Positions 1 through 10,156 of a stretch of DNA of 64,000 bases are shown here, piece after piece. Source of the DNA: an uncultured Erysipelotrichaceae bacterium (GTDB lineage: Bacteria; Bacillota_I; Bacilli_A; RFN20; CAG-826); the NCBI GenBank assembly GCA_900314865.1, contig OMWW01000004.1, positions 65,749-129,748 on the forward strand. Direction: 5' to 3'. The notes beneath the pieces are model-generated. The model did not search any database and was not told the origin of the DNA. It saw only the letters and a program-made list of their open reading frames with translations. Made by a program: the position numbers and the translations under genes. The first letter of the stretch is position 1; each line of letters starts with the position of its first letter.

Positions 1-849
1 GCAAGCTTATTAAGAGAAGTTGTTCGTGACATCGTTAGAGATGAAATTGCAAGAAACAACCTCAATCAACCTCAACAACAACCTCAACAAGCTCCAAACG
101 GTGGTAACCAAACCATTACTGGTGCTACATTCGGTGGACCATTAGTTGTTCAATATTTCAATGGTGGCATTAACGGAGTCTCTTCTCCATCACCAGCCCC
201 ACAAGTTGTTGAAGCACCTGCTCCAGCACAAGTTGAGCAAAAGAAAGAAGAGCCAAAACCAGAGCCAAAACCAGAGCCAGTGGCTGAAGCAAAAGTTGAA
301 GAAAAACCAGCATCTCGCCCATTATTTGTAAAAAAAGAGGCTGTTGAAGCTCCAAAACCAGCCGCTCCTGTAGTGGAAGCAAAACCAGCTGAAGAACCAA
401 AGAAATACGAAAGACTTACCTTTGCTGAAAGATTATTACAATCTGAAAAAGACATTCATGATTTATACAACGAATTAAAGAATGAAATCCTCTCTTGGGG
501 TGTTAAGTCTCGTGTCTCTGCTGTCGGTGATACATTCAGATTACATAAGAAAATGTATGTGAGAATCACTGTTGCAGGCAAATCTCTCAAATTATACTTC
601 GCTTTGAATCCTGCAGATTATGCTAACAGCACCATTCCAGTGCAAGATGCAAGCGGAAAAGATATGTATCAAGAAATTCCTCTCGTCTTCAAAGTCAAAT
701 CTGGCTTATCCGTTAGAAGATGTAAAGACCTCATTCAAGATGTCATGGAAAAAGACGGTCTTGAACAAGGTGAAATTGGTAAAGTCAATTGGGTTAAAGA
801 ACTCAAAGCCGAACTTGCTAGCGGCAAGAAAAAAGACGACGAAGAATAA
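1..849 (+). CDS. Uncharacterised protein, Pro/Glu-rich linker plus conserved C-terminal domain (5' truncated)
   Basis: The frame is open from the first base, so the gene begins upstream and 282 residues are visible. A short helical N-terminal piece (LLREVVRDIVRDEI) is followed by a Gln/Asn/Pro-rich stretch, then a Pro/Glu/Lys linker (about residues 60-135), then a compact domain of about 130 residues beginning YERLTFAERL and containing the pattern GKSLKLYFALNPADY. That C-terminal domain feels familiar from uncharacterised Bacillota proteins that pair it with low-complexity linkers, but I cannot name a function. A strong terminator follows directly, so this is the end of its transcription unit. 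The internal ATG at 280 lies inside the linker and is not a credible start. Confidence 0.8.
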   Translation, partial: ASLLREVVRDIVRDEIARNNLNQPQQQPQQAPNGGNQTITGATFGGPLVVQYFNGGINGVSSPSPAPQVVEAPAPAQVEQKKEEPKPEPKPEPVAEAKVEEKPASRPLFVKKEAVEAPKPAAPVVEAKPAEEPKKYERLTFAERLLQSEKDIHDLYNELKNEILSWGVKSRVSAVGDTFRLHKKMYVRITVAGKSLKLYFALNPADYANSTIPVQDASGKDMYQEIPLVFKVKSGLSVRRCKDLIQDVMEKDGLEQGEIGKVNWVKELKAELASGKKKDDEE

Positions 850-870
850 TCGTTTAATTAAAACAAATAT

Positions 871-898
871 GTCGACGACTATATGGCGTCGACTTTTT
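871..898 (+). terminator. Rho-independent terminator of the first CDS
   Basis: A 7-bp perfect stem (GTCGACG / CGTCGAC) with a 9-nt loop is followed by five Ts, 22 nt after the stop codon. Confidence 0.85.
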
Positions 899-951
899 GT
901 TATCAAAAAGAATTAATTGATATAAACTAAATATGATAGAGGTTTAGGATT

Positions 952-2217
952 ATGAGAAAAATAAGTCTACTAATTTTACCAATTATTTTTGCCCTTGGTT
1001 CATGTGGAGGAACGATTCCTGCTGAAGATGTAAAACCAAAAAGCTCTACAGATCTTCCTTATGGTGGGGAAGTAATCGAATATGTTGAGCCATCTGAAGG
1101 TGAAGAACAAGGCGAACGTAGTGAATATGAATTAAGTTTTTATCGTATTGGTAGTGGTGTTTATAATACTTTCTATGAAAGAATTATTTCAGCTGAATTA
1201 GATCTTAAAGCAAATATTGATTTCACTATTCCAGATGGAAAACATACCTGGTTAATAAAAGGAAATACCTCTGGTAAATTAGAATATGGTTTCTCATATA
1301 ATTCAGTTTATGAAGGACATAGTTTTACAGAGCTCCATCTTAAAGATTTTTCACTTAAAGCGACTGTTCAATATGATGCGATAAGTGTGAATGTTGATAT
1401 CAAAGATTTAAATATCAACGCTTATTATATAAGCGGCTCTATTTTAGATTCTTCTATTCCTGCAACACTCTATTTAGACTTATCAGATGAATCTGTATCT
1501 AAAAACTTAATTAACATTGTTGATTATGTTGAAACATTTATGAATCTTTTAATGCCGAATAAATATGACATTGATTTTGAATTGCTTAGAGAAAAGATTC
1601 AAAGTATTTGTTCTAAATATAAAATCAATCTTGAAGAAGTTGCTGAATATGTTAAAGAACAAGCATGTCAATTCCTTACTGATTTAGATCCAATGGGAAC
1701 CTTATATACTGAAGCTATGAACTTTGTTCAAGAGCAATTACAATCTATTGATTTAGAAGAATTACTTGCTTCTTTACCTTTGATTCCTGAAATTAGAGCG
1801 TACTTAGATGAGAACGGCGATTTCCTTAGAACCGCAATTGCTTTGACGATTAACGAATTATTCTTTGAAAGTGAAGAAATGGAAAGTTCTGTTGAAAGAG
1901 GCCTTACTCCATTAAGAGCGGAAAGCACAGAAGATGTGTTAAAGAAACTTGATGGTAATATGTCTATTATCGTTGGCGTTACTCACGGATCTTCAGTTCC
2001 TACACTTGAGGAAACACATTTTAAAGCCAATGCCGAATTTGTTTATGGCACTGCAAACGCCGAATTTGATCTAGATATCCGTTATGGTAATCAAGCAAAA
2101 ATCTCTAATTTTGGTTTAGAAGATATTGCTCAATATAATAATGATGGTTTACCAGCTTTAGTAGAGTTGGCTCAGTATATTGCAGAGTTAGTAAATACAA
2201 TTTCTCAATCGCTTTAA
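952..2217 (+). CDS. Putative lipoprotein, function unknown
   Basis: The 421-residue protein opens with a lipoprotein signal peptide: MRK, a hydrophobic run and the lipobox LGSC, so Cys18 should be lipidated and the protein anchored on the outer face of the membrane. The mature part is acidic. A beta-rich region (about 60-180) precedes a largely helical region (about 200-300), then a second beta-like region. I do not recognise the family. An AGG-containing site lies just before the ATG, and a TATAAA is about 20 nt further upstream. It is a single-gene unit between two terminators. It is one of four large lipoproteins in the window, together with the unusually long Lgt encoded at 55.8 kb. Confidence 0.8.
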   Translation: MRKISLLILPIIFALGSCGGTIPAEDVKPKSSTDLPYGGEVIEYVEPSEGEEQGERSEYELSFYRIGSGVYNTFYERIISAELDLKANIDFTIPDGKHTWLIKGNTSGKLEYGFSYNSVYEGHSFTELHLKDFSLKATVQYDAISVNVDIKDLNINAYYISGSILDSSIPATLYLDLSDESVSKNLINIVDYVETFMNLLMPNKYDIDFELLREKIQSICSKYKINLEEVAEYVKEQACQFLTDLDPMGTLYTEAMNFVQEQLQSIDLEELLASLPLIPEIRAYLDENGDFLRTAIALTINELFFESEEMESSVERGLTPLRAESTEDVLKKLDGNMSIIVGVTHGSSVPTLEETHFKANAEFVYGTANAEFDLDIRYGNQAKISNFGLEDIAQYNNDGLPALVELAQYIAELVNTISQSL

Positions 2218-2235
2218 ATATTTTATCTAAATATC

Positions 2236-2262
2236 ATGCTCGCATATGCGGGCATTTTATTT
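2236..2262 (+). terminator. Rho-independent terminator of the lipoprotein gene
   Basis: An 8-bp stem (ATGCTCGC / GCGGGCAT, one G-U pair) with a 4-nt loop and a T-rich tail. Confidence 0.85.
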
Positions 2263-2274
2263 TTATAGAGTTTA

Positions 2275-2283
2275 TGATATAAT
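2275..2283 (+). promoter_or_regulatory. Extended -10 promoter of the CNNM/CBS operon
   Basis: TGaTATAAT is a perfect extended -10. Transcription would begin near 2290, which excludes the TTG at 2290 as the start codon and supports the ATG at 2326 with GGAAG 10 nt upstream. Confidence 0.75.
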
Positions 2284-2325
2284 CCCAAATTGAGCGTATT
2301 CGTTCGGAATGGAAGTGGTTTATTA

Positions 2326-3348
2326 ATGCCTGACCCTGCTATATCGTGGATCATCATTATAATTCTATTAGTATTACACTTTTTCTTTTCTGGGGCTGAA
2401 ACTGCATTCGCATGTTGTAATAAATTCAAAATGCAAATCAGGGCCGACGAAGGAAGCAAAACCGCTAAAACATTATTAAAGATATTAGATAAGTACGATC
2501 GTGCTCTTACGGTTGTACTTATTGGAAATAATATAGTTGCTATTGCGATATCTGCTATTTCAACAGTGTTGTTTTTAAACTATTTTAAAAACTCAGGCAT
2601 CTCTGATGATACTGTGTCTTTGATTTGTTCTATAATCATGACCTTTGTTGTCTATTTACTTGGCGATACTTTACCAAAAACTATTGCGAGAGTGATTCCT
2701 GATACAATGTCACTTATTTTTACGTTCCCAACATACGTATTGATGATTTTGTTCTATCCAATCACTTTGTTGTTTGAATTATTTGTCAAACTCTTCGAAA
2801 AGATATTTAAGATCAAAGAGAAACAAGATTTCACTGAAGAGGATTTAGAAACTGTTATTGAAAAAGCTTCTGAAGAAGAAATGATTGACGAAGAACAAGC
2901 TGAAATCATGCAGTCCACAATCGAGTTCTTGGACACCAACGTTAAGGAAGTTTTAACTCCTAGAAGCAAGATGTTTGCACTTAATATTCATGACCTCAAT
3001 CATGAAAAACTCCAGCAAATCCTCACTACAACGAATTATTCAAGAATTCCGGTATTTGATAAGGTTTTTGACAATATTATCGGGGTTTTGCACGTAAAAA
3101 TCTACTTTGAAGAGTATGAAAAAGACCCGCATTTAGCAATTAGAAGCGTTTTACAAAGACCATATTTCGTTTCTAATAAAATCATGATTGATGATTTGTT
3201 TAATGGCTTTAAAAAACATCGTACTCATATCGCGTTAGTAAGAGACAATCATAACAAAATTGTTGGTATGGTTACTATGGAAGATATCCTTGAAGAGATT
3301 GTTTCTGATATTTCAGAGCCTAACTCTCTTAGAAGGAGGAAAGCATAA
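2326..3348 (+). CDS. CNNM/CBS-domain membrane protein (HlyC/CorC family), short form
   Basis: A 340-residue member of the CNNM-CBS family (TlyC/YhdP/CorB-like), thought to act in Mg2+ or other divalent-cation export. An N-terminal DUF21/CNNM membrane region (about residues 1-150, with FFFSGAETAF at the first helix, then GNNIVAIAISA and GDTLPKTIA) is followed by an acidic linker and two CBS motifs (MTPR-like LTPRSKM, and VTMEDILEEIVSDI). It stops right after the second CBS and lacks the CorC_HlyC transport-associated domain its neighbour has. ATG 2326 is chosen because the promoter places the transcript start at about 2290. The stop overlaps the ATG of the next gene by one base, so the two are translationally coupled and may form a heteromer (inference). 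Confidence 0.9.
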   Translation: MPDPAISWIIIIILLVLHFFFSGAETAFACCNKFKMQIRADEGSKTAKTLLKILDKYDRALTVVLIGNNIVAIAISAISTVLFLNYFKNSGISDDTVSLICSIIMTFVVYLLGDTLPKTIARVIPDTMSLIFTFPTYVLMILFYPITLLFELFVKLFEKIFKIKEKQDFTEEDLETVIEKASEEEMIDEEQAEIMQSTIEFLDTNVKEVLTPRSKMFALNIHDLNHEKLQQILTTTNYSRIPVFDKVFDNIIGVLHVKIYFEEYEKDPHLAIRSVLQRPYFVSNKIMIDDLFNGFKKHRTHIALVRDNHNKIVGMVTMEDILEEIVSDISEPNSLRRRKA

Positions 3349-4613
3349 TGGCTTGGTACTATTGGGTTATAGTTGCTATATGCTCTCTCTTCTCTATGTT
3401 CTTTTCTAGTGCGGACATGGTATATAGCGTTGTTAATCGCGACAAATTAAAACAAGAAGCCGATAAAGGTGATAAGACTGCTAAACTAGCTTTAGATTTT
3501 GCTAACGACTATGAATTTTCTATTGCTTCTATCTTATTTGGAAACAACTTAGTTAACATTTTTGCTTCTTCTGTTGTCACTCTTATTGGTGTGGCTTGGA
3601 ATCCTGATTGGGGAACCACTGTGTCCACAATTATTTTCACTGTATTTATTATCATTTTTGCGGAGTTTTCACCAAAAGCGTTTTCTAAACGTTATTCTTA
3701 CTCTTTGAGTAAATTATATATTTATCCAATGTTGGTCTTTAAATATTTGACCTTTGTATTTATTTGGCCAATCAGTAAACTGTTCCAACTTGTTTCTAGA
3801 ATGTTTAGAAGAAAGTCTATTGAGGAAGATCAAATTGATGAAGATGTTTTAACTGAAATGGTGGACGAACTTGAAGAGAATAAAGAATACGATGAAAAAG
3901 AAGCAGAATTTATTAGAGGTGCAATTGATATCGCTGATATTGAAGCTCATGAAATCATGACTCCTCGTGTAGATGTTTTTGCGATTAGTATTGAAGATGA
4001 TATCAAAGATATTATTAAAGAAGGCGAAATCTTTAAACATTCTCGTATTCCTGTTTACGAAGGCACAATTGATAACATTATTGGTATATTACCAATAAAA
4101 GAACTTGCTAAAGCAGTATTTAGAAAAGAAGATAATATTGATGTTTTATCTCTATGTTATAAACCAATTATTATTCCTAGAAACAGACAAGTCTTAGACT
4201 TACTTCAAGAATTTAAGTCTACAAAGATCCACATTGCAATTGTTATTGATGAATATGGTGGTGTTGAAGGTATTGTCACCATGGAAGATATCTTAGAAGA
4301 GATTGTGGGTGATATCTTTGATGAAACCGATGAAGATGAAGCTGAATTCATCGATAACGGAAATGGAACTTATATTATTGATGGTCAAATGAATATTGAA
4401 GACTTCTTTGAACTTATAGAGTACAAAGGGGAATTTGAAACCGACTATGAAACTGTTGCCGGTTTTTGTCAAGAAATCCTTGATCGCTTTGCAAAGATAG
4501 GAGATAAGTTTGTTTTTGCTGATCGATACGAGATAGAAATCTTATCCGCTGACGAATATACAGTCGAAAAAATCCGTGTTATCGATAAAGAATACGGAAA
4601 CGAAGAAGAATAA
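3348..4613 (+). CDS. CNNM/CBS/CorC_HlyC membrane protein (HlyC/CorC family), full form
   Basis: A 421-residue paralogue of the preceding gene with the complete architecture: CNNM membrane domain (about 1-150, with FSSADMVYSVVNR and GNNLVNIFASS), a CBS pair (about 200-325, with IMTPRVDVFAI and VTMEDILEEIVGDIFDE) and a C-terminal CorC_HlyC domain (about 335-410, with DGQMNIEDF). AGGAGG lies just upstream inside the end of the first gene. The family is linked to Mg2+/Co2+ homeostasis; hemolysin C is a historical name. The tandem arrangement of one short and one long paralogue is common in Bacillota. Membrane location is certain from sequence; the ion is not. Confidence 0.92.
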   Translation: MAWYYWVIVAICSLFSMFFSSADMVYSVVNRDKLKQEADKGDKTAKLALDFANDYEFSIASILFGNNLVNIFASSVVTLIGVAWNPDWGTTVSTIIFTVFIIIFAEFSPKAFSKRYSYSLSKLYIYPMLVFKYLTFVFIWPISKLFQLVSRMFRRKSIEEDQIDEDVLTEMVDELEENKEYDEKEAEFIRGAIDIADIEAHEIMTPRVDVFAISIEDDIKDIIKEGEIFKHSRIPVYEGTIDNIIGILPIKELAKAVFRKEDNIDVLSLCYKPIIIPRNRQVLDLLQEFKSTKIHIAIVIDEYGGVEGIVTMEDILEEIVGDIFDETDEDEAEFIDNGNGTYIIDGQMNIEDFFELIEYKGEFETDYETVAGFCQEILDRFAKIGDKFVFADRYEIEILSADEYTVEKIRVIDKEYGNEEE

Positions 4614-4619
4614 AATAAA

Positions 4620-4650
4620 AGTCCACTAGAACAATCTAATGGACTTTTTT
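4620..4650. terminator. Bidirectional terminator between the CNNM operon and eno
   Basis: The stem AGTCCActAG / CTaaTGGACT has a T-run on the right and an A-run on the left, so it can end the + strand CNNM transcript and the - strand enolase transcript. Confidence 0.8.
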
Positions 4651-4670
4651 AATTGAATATTAATCAACAA

Positions 4671-6014
<1,344 letters not shown>

Positions 6015-6069
6015 TTAAGAAAAATAAAAAATTTTCTTAACTTTTTTATAATTTTGGTTATTTTTTTGT

Positions 6070-6606
6070 CTATTTTTGTAAGGAAGTATAGATTTTATAG
6101 ACTTGATCGGTCACTTTTTCAACTGAATTGCCTTTATTTGAGTCAATTACGTAATCGACGGTAGCAATATTTTCTTTCTTAAAAGCGATGCGATCGTTTT
6201 CAATTCTAGATTTGATTTTATCAGGCTTATCGCCTCTTTGAATCATTCTTTCTATACGTGTTTTTTCATCGGCTTCTAGATAGAAAGTAACAATATTCTT
6301 ATTTCCTAAAGCGATATAACTTCTAAGTCCTGCTGGATCAATGACAACACATTTATCGTTAGCGATTTGATCTTTGGTTGAACCGTACATTTGTCCATTA
6401 TATAAGGTGTATTCCACAAACTTATCTTCAAGAATCATCTTCTCAAATTCTTCTTTGCTCACAAAGAAATAATCGACACCATCGACCTCACCAGTTCTTT
6501 TTTCTCTGGTGGTGGTGGTAACGATTTTTGTTATGCCATATTTTTTTGCTAGTAATTTTGCAACTTCTGTTTTGCCACTAGCGCTGGCGCCTGCAAGTAC
6601 GATCAT
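6070..6606 (-). CDS. gmk: Guanylate kinase family protein
   Basis: Phosphorylates GMP to GDP using ATP. The 178-residue protein carries the P-loop GASASGKT (residues 6-13) and the GMP-binding signature: TTTTREKRTGEVDGVDYFFV, FVEYTLYNGQMYGS, then RIERMIQRGD in the lid. The start MIVLAG is preferred over an in-frame TTG 13 codons earlier because a well-formed promoter (-35 TTGCAA at 6645-6640, 17-bp spacer, -10 TATATT at 6622-6617) places the transcript start about 4 nt before this ATG, with no Shine-Dalgarno. It is therefore predicted to be nearly leaderless. It diverges from the Tad-like operon across an AT-rich spacer holding a 25-bp palindrome. Confidence 0.9.
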   Translation of the reverse strand: MIVLAGASASGKTEVAKLLAKKYGITKIVTTTTREKRTGEVDGVDYFFVSKEEFEKMILEDKFVEYTLYNGQMYGSTKDQIANDKCVVIDPAGLRSYIALGNKNIVTFYLEADEKTRIERMIQRGDKPDKIKSRIENDRIAFKKENIATVDYVIDSNKGNSVEKVTDQVYKIYTSLQK

Positions 6607-6616
6607 ATTTGCTAAT

Positions 6617-6645
6617 AATATAACTTTGCTATTTCGTTTTTGCAA
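6617..6645 (-). promoter_or_regulatory. gmk promoter producing a near-leaderless mRNA
   Basis: TTGCAA, 17 bp, TATATT on the minus strand. The -10 ends 10 nt before the ATG. Confidence 0.7.
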
Positions 6646-6669
6646 TTTATCAAAAAAAATTAAAATTTT

Positions 6670-6694
6670 TTATTAATAATTAAATTATTAATAA
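6670..6694. repeat. 25-bp perfect AT-only palindrome in the gmk / Tad-operon divergent spacer
   Basis: Two 12-bp arms (TTATTAATAATT / AATTATTAATAA) around a single central A. It lies about 25 bp upstream of the gmk -35 and 75 bp upstream of the first Tad-operon gene, a typical place for an operator. It could also be a chance feature of AT-rich DNA. Confidence 0.6.
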
Positions 6695-6768
6695 CAAGTT
6701 ATCTCAAAAAAATTTTTACTAAAAAAATCGAAAAACGCCCCTTGTATATTTGTGAGGGGGTAAAAATT

Positions 6769-7089
6769 ATGAACTCTAAAAAATCTGAAGAGATGATAAC
6801 AGAAATCGCCAAAATTTATTTCATCTCTATTAGACAAATTCAAGAGATTGAAGAGCACACGATTTCTAATGGTAGTCGAAATATAGATTCACCCTTTTAT
6901 AAATATTTTAATGATGTTGAAGAAGCGTTCTCTAAATTATCAGTTGAATATCAAAGAATTATTAATAATGAGTTCTTCTTTAATGCCTATCGAAATTGGT
7001 GGACTAGCTCCTATACCCTAAGTGAATTTAAAAAACGTAAAAAGTTAGCGGTCAGAGAGTTCTTGGAGGTATTTTATGAAATACACTAA
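6769..7089 (+). CDS. Small protein leading the Tad-like operon, possible HTH regulator
   Basis: A 106-residue soluble, helical protein. Its C-terminal pattern (NAYRNWWTSSYTLSEFKKRKK then AVREFL) reminds me of the sigma-region-4-like end of ArpU/RinA-type phage regulators and of the mollicute MG284/MPN403 family, from memory only. The start is ATG 6769, preceded by GAGGGGG; the longer frame from 6742 would start inside the promoter region. If transcription begins upstream, CCCCT (6738-6742) can pair with AGGGG (6755-6759) and mask the ribosome site. It overlaps the next gene by 14 nt, so it is part of the operon and could control it. Confidence 0.7.
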   Translation: MNSKKSEEMITEIAKIYFISIRQIQEIEEHTISNGSRNIDSPFYKYFNDVEEAFSKLSVEYQRIINNEFFFNAYRNWWTSSYTLSEFKKRKKLAVREFLEVFYEIH

Positions 7090-8011
7090 AGCACTTATTA
7101 TACCTTTATTATCTTTATTTACTATTTCAGCAGGTACGCCAACACCAAAACGAGCAATTGTATTTACTGATATCGTAATTGGGCCTTTTGATGATAGCCA
7201 GGACTTCTATTTAAGATTTAAATCTGGAAGTGAAAGAACATATGACGGCAAAGTAGAACTTTATAACGCAGTAAGTGGAACGATGTATGGAAGATCGTCA
7301 TTTACTGTTGAAGAAGATTTTGGAGACCCAGTTCGTATATTTGCTCGAGGAAGAGTAGGAACAGATGGTTTAAGATATGTTTTTACCTTCAACCAAACAA
7401 CAATTGCTTTTCTTATCAATCCAATAGTATCGGTGGAATTAAACGCGAACGCTCATAAAAGAGACAAAGTAACTTTTAATAACTGCTGTATTGGAATTTA
7501 CGCAAGTAGAGCAATTAGTTCCGAAAGTTATGATTTTTCTGACACATTAGATTATGTAACTGTAAACGAAAACAACATTGTTGATTTTTCAGAAGTATGT
7601 TTTGAATATGACAGGTCAGATTATTTAGTTTACTCATCATCGTATTTAGAAGTTGTGGATTATGAAGGTGTGTATTCTTTTAGAGACCAAAATAATATAG
7701 TGAGATTTTCGCTCACTCCTGTTGTGAATGATGGGAAAATCTATTTTAGGCAAAATTCACAAATGTACGTTAATTCCAATACATTAGAAATGTCGCCTAT
7801 TGCTCGTGTTGGATATCAAAACACTAATAGTATATATGTACCGATAGGAAGAGAGATTGATTTTGAAAATAATGATCTTAAACTCGTTATTGAGGATTGT
7901 GGTTTTTCAAAGAGTAAAGTAGTCATCCCTCTTAACTTCTTTTCTACTAGTAAATTATTTGGGGCATGTCACGAATCTGATTATTGTGTCGAAGGAGGAA
8001 TTGTAGCATGA
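7076..8011 (+). CDS. Secreted protein of the Tad-like operon, function unknown
   Basis: A 311-residue protein with an N-terminal signal peptide (MKYTKALIIPLLSLFTISAG, no lipobox Cys) and a beta-rich, acidic mature part without another membrane segment. Cysteines occur in a CC pair, singly in the middle and near the C-terminus (GACHESDYC). I do not recognise the family. Its position between a possible regulator and the pilus genes, with overlaps at both ends, suggests a surface subunit, adhesin or assembly factor of the same machine (inference). Confidence 0.75.
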   Translation: MKYTKALIIPLLSLFTISAGTPTPKRAIVFTDIVIGPFDDSQDFYLRFKSGSERTYDGKVELYNAVSGTMYGRSSFTVEEDFGDPVRIFARGRVGTDGLRYVFTFNQTTIAFLINPIVSVELNANAHKRDKVTFNNCCIGIYASRAISSESYDFSDTLDYVTVNENNIVDFSEVCFEYDRSDYLVYSSSYLEVVDYEGVYSFRDQNNIVRFSLTPVVNDGKIYFRQNSQMYVNSNTLEMSPIARVGYQNTNSIYVPIGREIDFENNDLKLVIEDCGFSKSKVVIPLNFFSTSKLFGACHESDYCVEGGIVA

Positions 8012-8382
8012 TTAAAGTACTTTTGAGCGGAATTTTTGTTCTTTTTGCTGGTGGAATATTCTCAATTTCGTTTTGTTATCAGGGTCTTAATCGGGCGGTA
8101 ATAAACACTCCAATTGAAGTTATGTTTCGTACTGTAGAGTTAGAAAATCATTCTATACATTTTGATAAAAACCTCTTCGAAGAATCATTAATGAATTACT
8201 ATAACAACACCCTTCCAAGATATTCAAAAGAGCACACCGTTACTTTTTACTATTTTAATGTTGAGGATGAATCAATGTGTCTAGAAAATCTATGTGACGC
8301 AGTAGAAGTAACTGTTAATTGTAAGTTAATTTTTAATAATAATTTTAGCCGAACTATGTCTTATAGAATTAGGAGAAACTAA
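8008..8382 (+). CDS. TadE-like small exported protein (minor pilin candidate)
   Basis: A 124-residue protein with one N-terminal hydrophobic helix (MIKVLLSGIFVLFAGGIF) and an exported C-terminal domain. The start is the ATG at 8008, which overlaps the previous stop as ATGA and follows AAGGAGG with normal spacing; the longer frame from 7984 is not credible. Topology and operon position match TadE/TadF-type pseudopilins, but the sequence is too short and divergent to assign with certainty. The next gene starts on the base after its stop codon. Confidence 0.7.
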   Translation: MIKVLLSGIFVLFAGGIFSISFCYQGLNRAVINTPIEVMFRTVELENHSIHFDKNLFEESLMNYYNNTLPRYSKEHTVTFYYFNVEDESMCLENLCDAVEVTVNCKLIFNNNFSRTMSYRIRRN

Positions 8383-9453
8383 ATGGATAAGGAAAAAGGC
8401 ATTCAATATTTAGAGCATTCATTTATCTCTTCTCTTCTTTTTGATGAAGATGTAACCGACATCTCTTATAACGGAAAAGAATTCTTTTATGTCAGTAATA
8501 AATTTGGACGTAAAAAGAGTGAAATATCTGTTGAACATCAAGCTGTAAAAGATTTTTTAAGACAAATAGCAAATATAAGTGAACAACAATTTAGTTATAC
8601 GAATCCAATTCTCGATGTTTCGATTGGCAAATATCGTATAAACGCTACACATCAATCGGTGGGAAAGATTAATGATAATGATGTTGTCACCTTTTCAATT
8701 CGTATTGCTTCCTACTCTCCTAAAATTAAGGATGATAGTGATTTTTTTACTCCTACTTTAGTAGAGCTATTTAAACTAATTATTAAAAGCAAGCAATCCG
8801 TCGTCATTGGCGGTATCACAGGAAGTGGTAAAACTGAACTACAGAAATATCTACTAAGAAGCATGAGTGATTATGAAAGAGTTATTGTTATTGATAACGT
8901 CATGGAACTCGATGTTGTTAGAGACACTAATGATATTGATCTCACTTGTTGGAAGGTTGATGACAAAAACCCAAATGTTAGTGGGGCTATCCTCATCAAA
9001 AACGCATTGAGAAATAATCCTGATTGGTTAATTGTTGCTGAAGCTAGAGATAAAGAAATGGTGGATGTTTTAAATTCGGCAATGACTGGAATGCCTATTA
9101 TTACTACCATCCACTCGTTTGATAACAGATCTATGCCTTGTAGAATGGCGAGATTAGTCCAAAGAAGCGAACAAAAAATGGATTATGATGACGCTCTTAA
9201 AGATATTTATTACCATTTTCATTTTTATATTTATCTTTCTAAGAAAATTGTTAATGGAGAAGTAAAAAGATTTGTATCTGAAGTTGGTTATTATGACGAT
9301 GATGGAGTCTATTCCTGGGTTTTTAAAAGGATTAATGGAATTGTTCATTACAATTATTTGCCGATAAGCGCATTACGATTCCTTGAGTCATTCAGTGAAT
9401 ATCATTTGTTTAAAAAAGTATTTATAAAGGAGGAAGTTGTTAATGAGCAATAA
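8383..9453 (+). CDS. TadA/CpaF-type secretion ATPase
   Basis: A 356-residue hexameric motor ATPase of the VirB11/CpaF (type II/IV secretion) superfamily, predicted to power pilus assembly from the cytoplasmic face. An N-terminal domain (about 1-130) is followed by Walker A GITGSGKT (144-151, Lys150), an Asp-box (VIVIDNVMELD), Walker B PDWLIVAEARD (213-223, matching the PDxIIVGEVRG of TadA) and the His box ITTIHS. It is shorter than classical CpaF (about 420-450 residues). The VirB11-style EAR motif and the separate TadB/TadC-like partners downstream argue for Tad rather than ComGA/PilB. Ribosome site AGGAG; the end overlaps the next gene by 11 nt. Confidence 0.88.
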   Translation: MDKEKGIQYLEHSFISSLLFDEDVTDISYNGKEFFYVSNKFGRKKSEISVEHQAVKDFLRQIANISEQQFSYTNPILDVSIGKYRINATHQSVGKINDNDVVTFSIRIASYSPKIKDDSDFFTPTLVELFKLIIKSKQSVVIGGITGSGKTELQKYLLRSMSDYERVIVIDNVMELDVVRDTNDIDLTCWKVDDKNPNVSGAILIKNALRNNPDWLIVAEARDKEMVDVLNSAMTGMPIITTIHSFDNRSMPCRMARLVQRSEQKMDYDDALKDIYYHFHFYIYLSKKIVNGEVKRFVSEVGYYDDDGVYSWVFKRINGIVHYNYLPISALRFLESFSEYHLFKKVFIKEEVVNEQ

Positions 9454-10156
9454 ACTCTTTGCCTTTTTAGTCATTTCTTTAATTGTAGGCGTTATTACCT
9501 ATATTGCTCTAGATAACATAATGATTGCTGCTATTGTTTTGGCAACTTATGTTTTAGCTTCTATGTTCATTTTTGTGCCTATGCTAAATAAGTATTCAAT
9601 TAAAGTAAAACGTTACCATGAGTGTTATCACTTTATTAATAACTTTGTTATTGCTCTTTCAATTAAGAAATCTATCGGGGGTTCTTTGGAAACAACCGTT
9701 AATAGCATGCCAAATGAATTCATCGAATTATATGAAGGTTTAGAAAATATGACAGACAAAGAAAAGCTGAATTATCTTTCTTCATATTTCTATTTCTATG
9801 TTTACCAATTGTTTTTACAAATTATCAATCTATGGGAGGAGCAAGGAGGAGACATCTTACAAATGTCAAAGTACCTCATTGGTGAAGTTAGAAACAATGA
9901 AGAATACATTACAAAGAGTGACGCGATGGCAGTTCATAAATATGTTGAGATATCAATTCTTTGGGGTTTCTCGTTATTAATTATTGTGATATTACGTTTT
10001 TCTTTGAAAGACTTCTATCAAAGCATTAAAGGGAAAGCCTTATTTGTTGTCTCAATTTGTCTAACGATGTTCTTTGTTTTGATGACAATTTATTTGCTTA
10101 TATCAAAAGGAACAAATCTGAAATTGAAAGGAAACGAAAATGAAAAGAACGCTTAA
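9443..10156 (+). CDS. TadB-like integral membrane protein (T2SF-type platform)
   Basis: A 237-residue membrane protein with two N-terminal transmembrane helices (about residues 3-50), a cytoplasmic helical domain containing WEEQGGDILQMSKYLIGEV, and two C-terminal helices. This is the half-size topology of TadB/TadC, not the duplicated PilC/ComGB layout. In TadB proteins the cytoplasmic domain contacts the ATPase. ATG 9443 has AAGGAGG 9 nt upstream; the TTG at 9437 is too close to it. It overlaps the ATPase gene by 11 nt and the next gene by 17 nt. Confidence 0.8.
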   Translation: MSNKLFAFLVISLIVGVITYIALDNIMIAAIVLATYVLASMFIFVPMLNKYSIKVKRYHECYHFINNFVIALSIKKSIGGSLETTVNSMPNEFIELYEGLENMTDKEKLNYLSSYFYFYVYQLFLQIINLWEEQGGDILQMSKYLIGEVRNNEEYITKSDAMAVHKYVEISILWGFSLLIIVILRFSLKDFYQSIKGKALFVVSICLTMFFVLMTIYLLISKGTNLKLKGNENEKNA

